Shown one piece after another: positions 63,986-64,000 of a DNA stretch of 64,000 nucleotides (positions are counted from its first letter, which is position 1; every line of letters begins with the position of its first letter). Under the pieces are notes generated by a model. That model was not told the DNA's origin, ran no database searches, and was given only the letters and a program-made list of their open reading frames with translations. This DNA is from Tubulanus polymorphus. Its lineage: Eukaryota; Nemertea; Palaeonemertea; Tubulaniformes; Tubulanidae. The translations under genes and the position numbers were made by a program. Location: the NCBI RefSeq assembly GCF_964204645.1, contig NC_134033.1:11961155-12025154 (forward strand), read 5' to 3'.

Positions 63986-64000
63986 GGCTGCTCATATCAT

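Overview
This window is animal nuclear DNA: AT-rich, dominated by introns and repeats, with GT-AG splice sites, microsatellites, minisatellites, tRNA-like SINE pieces and small DNA-transposon relics (MITEs). It carries no bacterial operon, no rRNA and no intact transposase or reverse transcriptase. One gene is certain: nine minus-strand coding exons of CASK (calcium/calmodulin-dependent serine protein kinase, a MAGUK scaffold). The protein differs from both vertebrate and insect CASK as I remember them. Together with the repeat landscape this suggests a lophotrochozoan-like marine invertebrate (mollusc, annelid or brachiopod); that placement is inference.

Layout, in transcription order (right to left). 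64.0-51.6 kb is the 5' flank, with CpG-rich stretches, two large minisatellites and weak orphan ORFs. The exons are: 1 at 51635-51517, 2 at 46663-46551, 3 at 37478-37373, 4 at 36722-36645, 5 at 34814-34639, 6 at 30483-30191, 7 at 29140-29060, 8 at 28123-28015 and 9 at 9374-9256. All eight junctions join in frame and give 398 codons. They cover a divergent N-terminus, the CaM-kinase-like domain (HRD kept, Cys in place of the catalytic Asn, GFG in place of DFG), the autoinhibitory/calmodulin-binding segment and the first L27 motif. The second L27, PDZ, SH3 and guanylate-kinase parts were not found and should lie beyond the left edge. Intron 8 is 18.6 kb; 1-9255 is taken as part of intron 9.

Mobile and repetitive DNA fills the rest. 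A piggyBac-type MITE family (TTAA target sites, CCCTTTCAGTGC-like ends) has three full copies and one derived tandem array. A second family, rich in GGCCAAATTTGGC with GATCACAC-like ends, has at least eight copies, and one of its ends is expanded into an 8 x 30 bp array. Penelope-like or hammerhead-like stem-loop fragments occur at several loci, as do long palindromes, two long purine or pyrimidine tracts, and about a dozen minisatellites.

Most interesting points: (1) two piggyBac MITEs in opposite orientation flank CASK exons 3-4, a geometry that favours back-splicing; (2) an (AT)40 tract sits about 20 bp upstream of the exon 4 acceptor, and exon 4 (78 nt) can be skipped in frame; (3) the first exon encodes an unusual basic N-terminus in which the first glycine of the kinase P-loop is replaced; (4) two unrelated MITE families have each had their terminal segment amplified into a minisatellite; (5) structured CUGANGA...GAAAC motifs recur with different stems.
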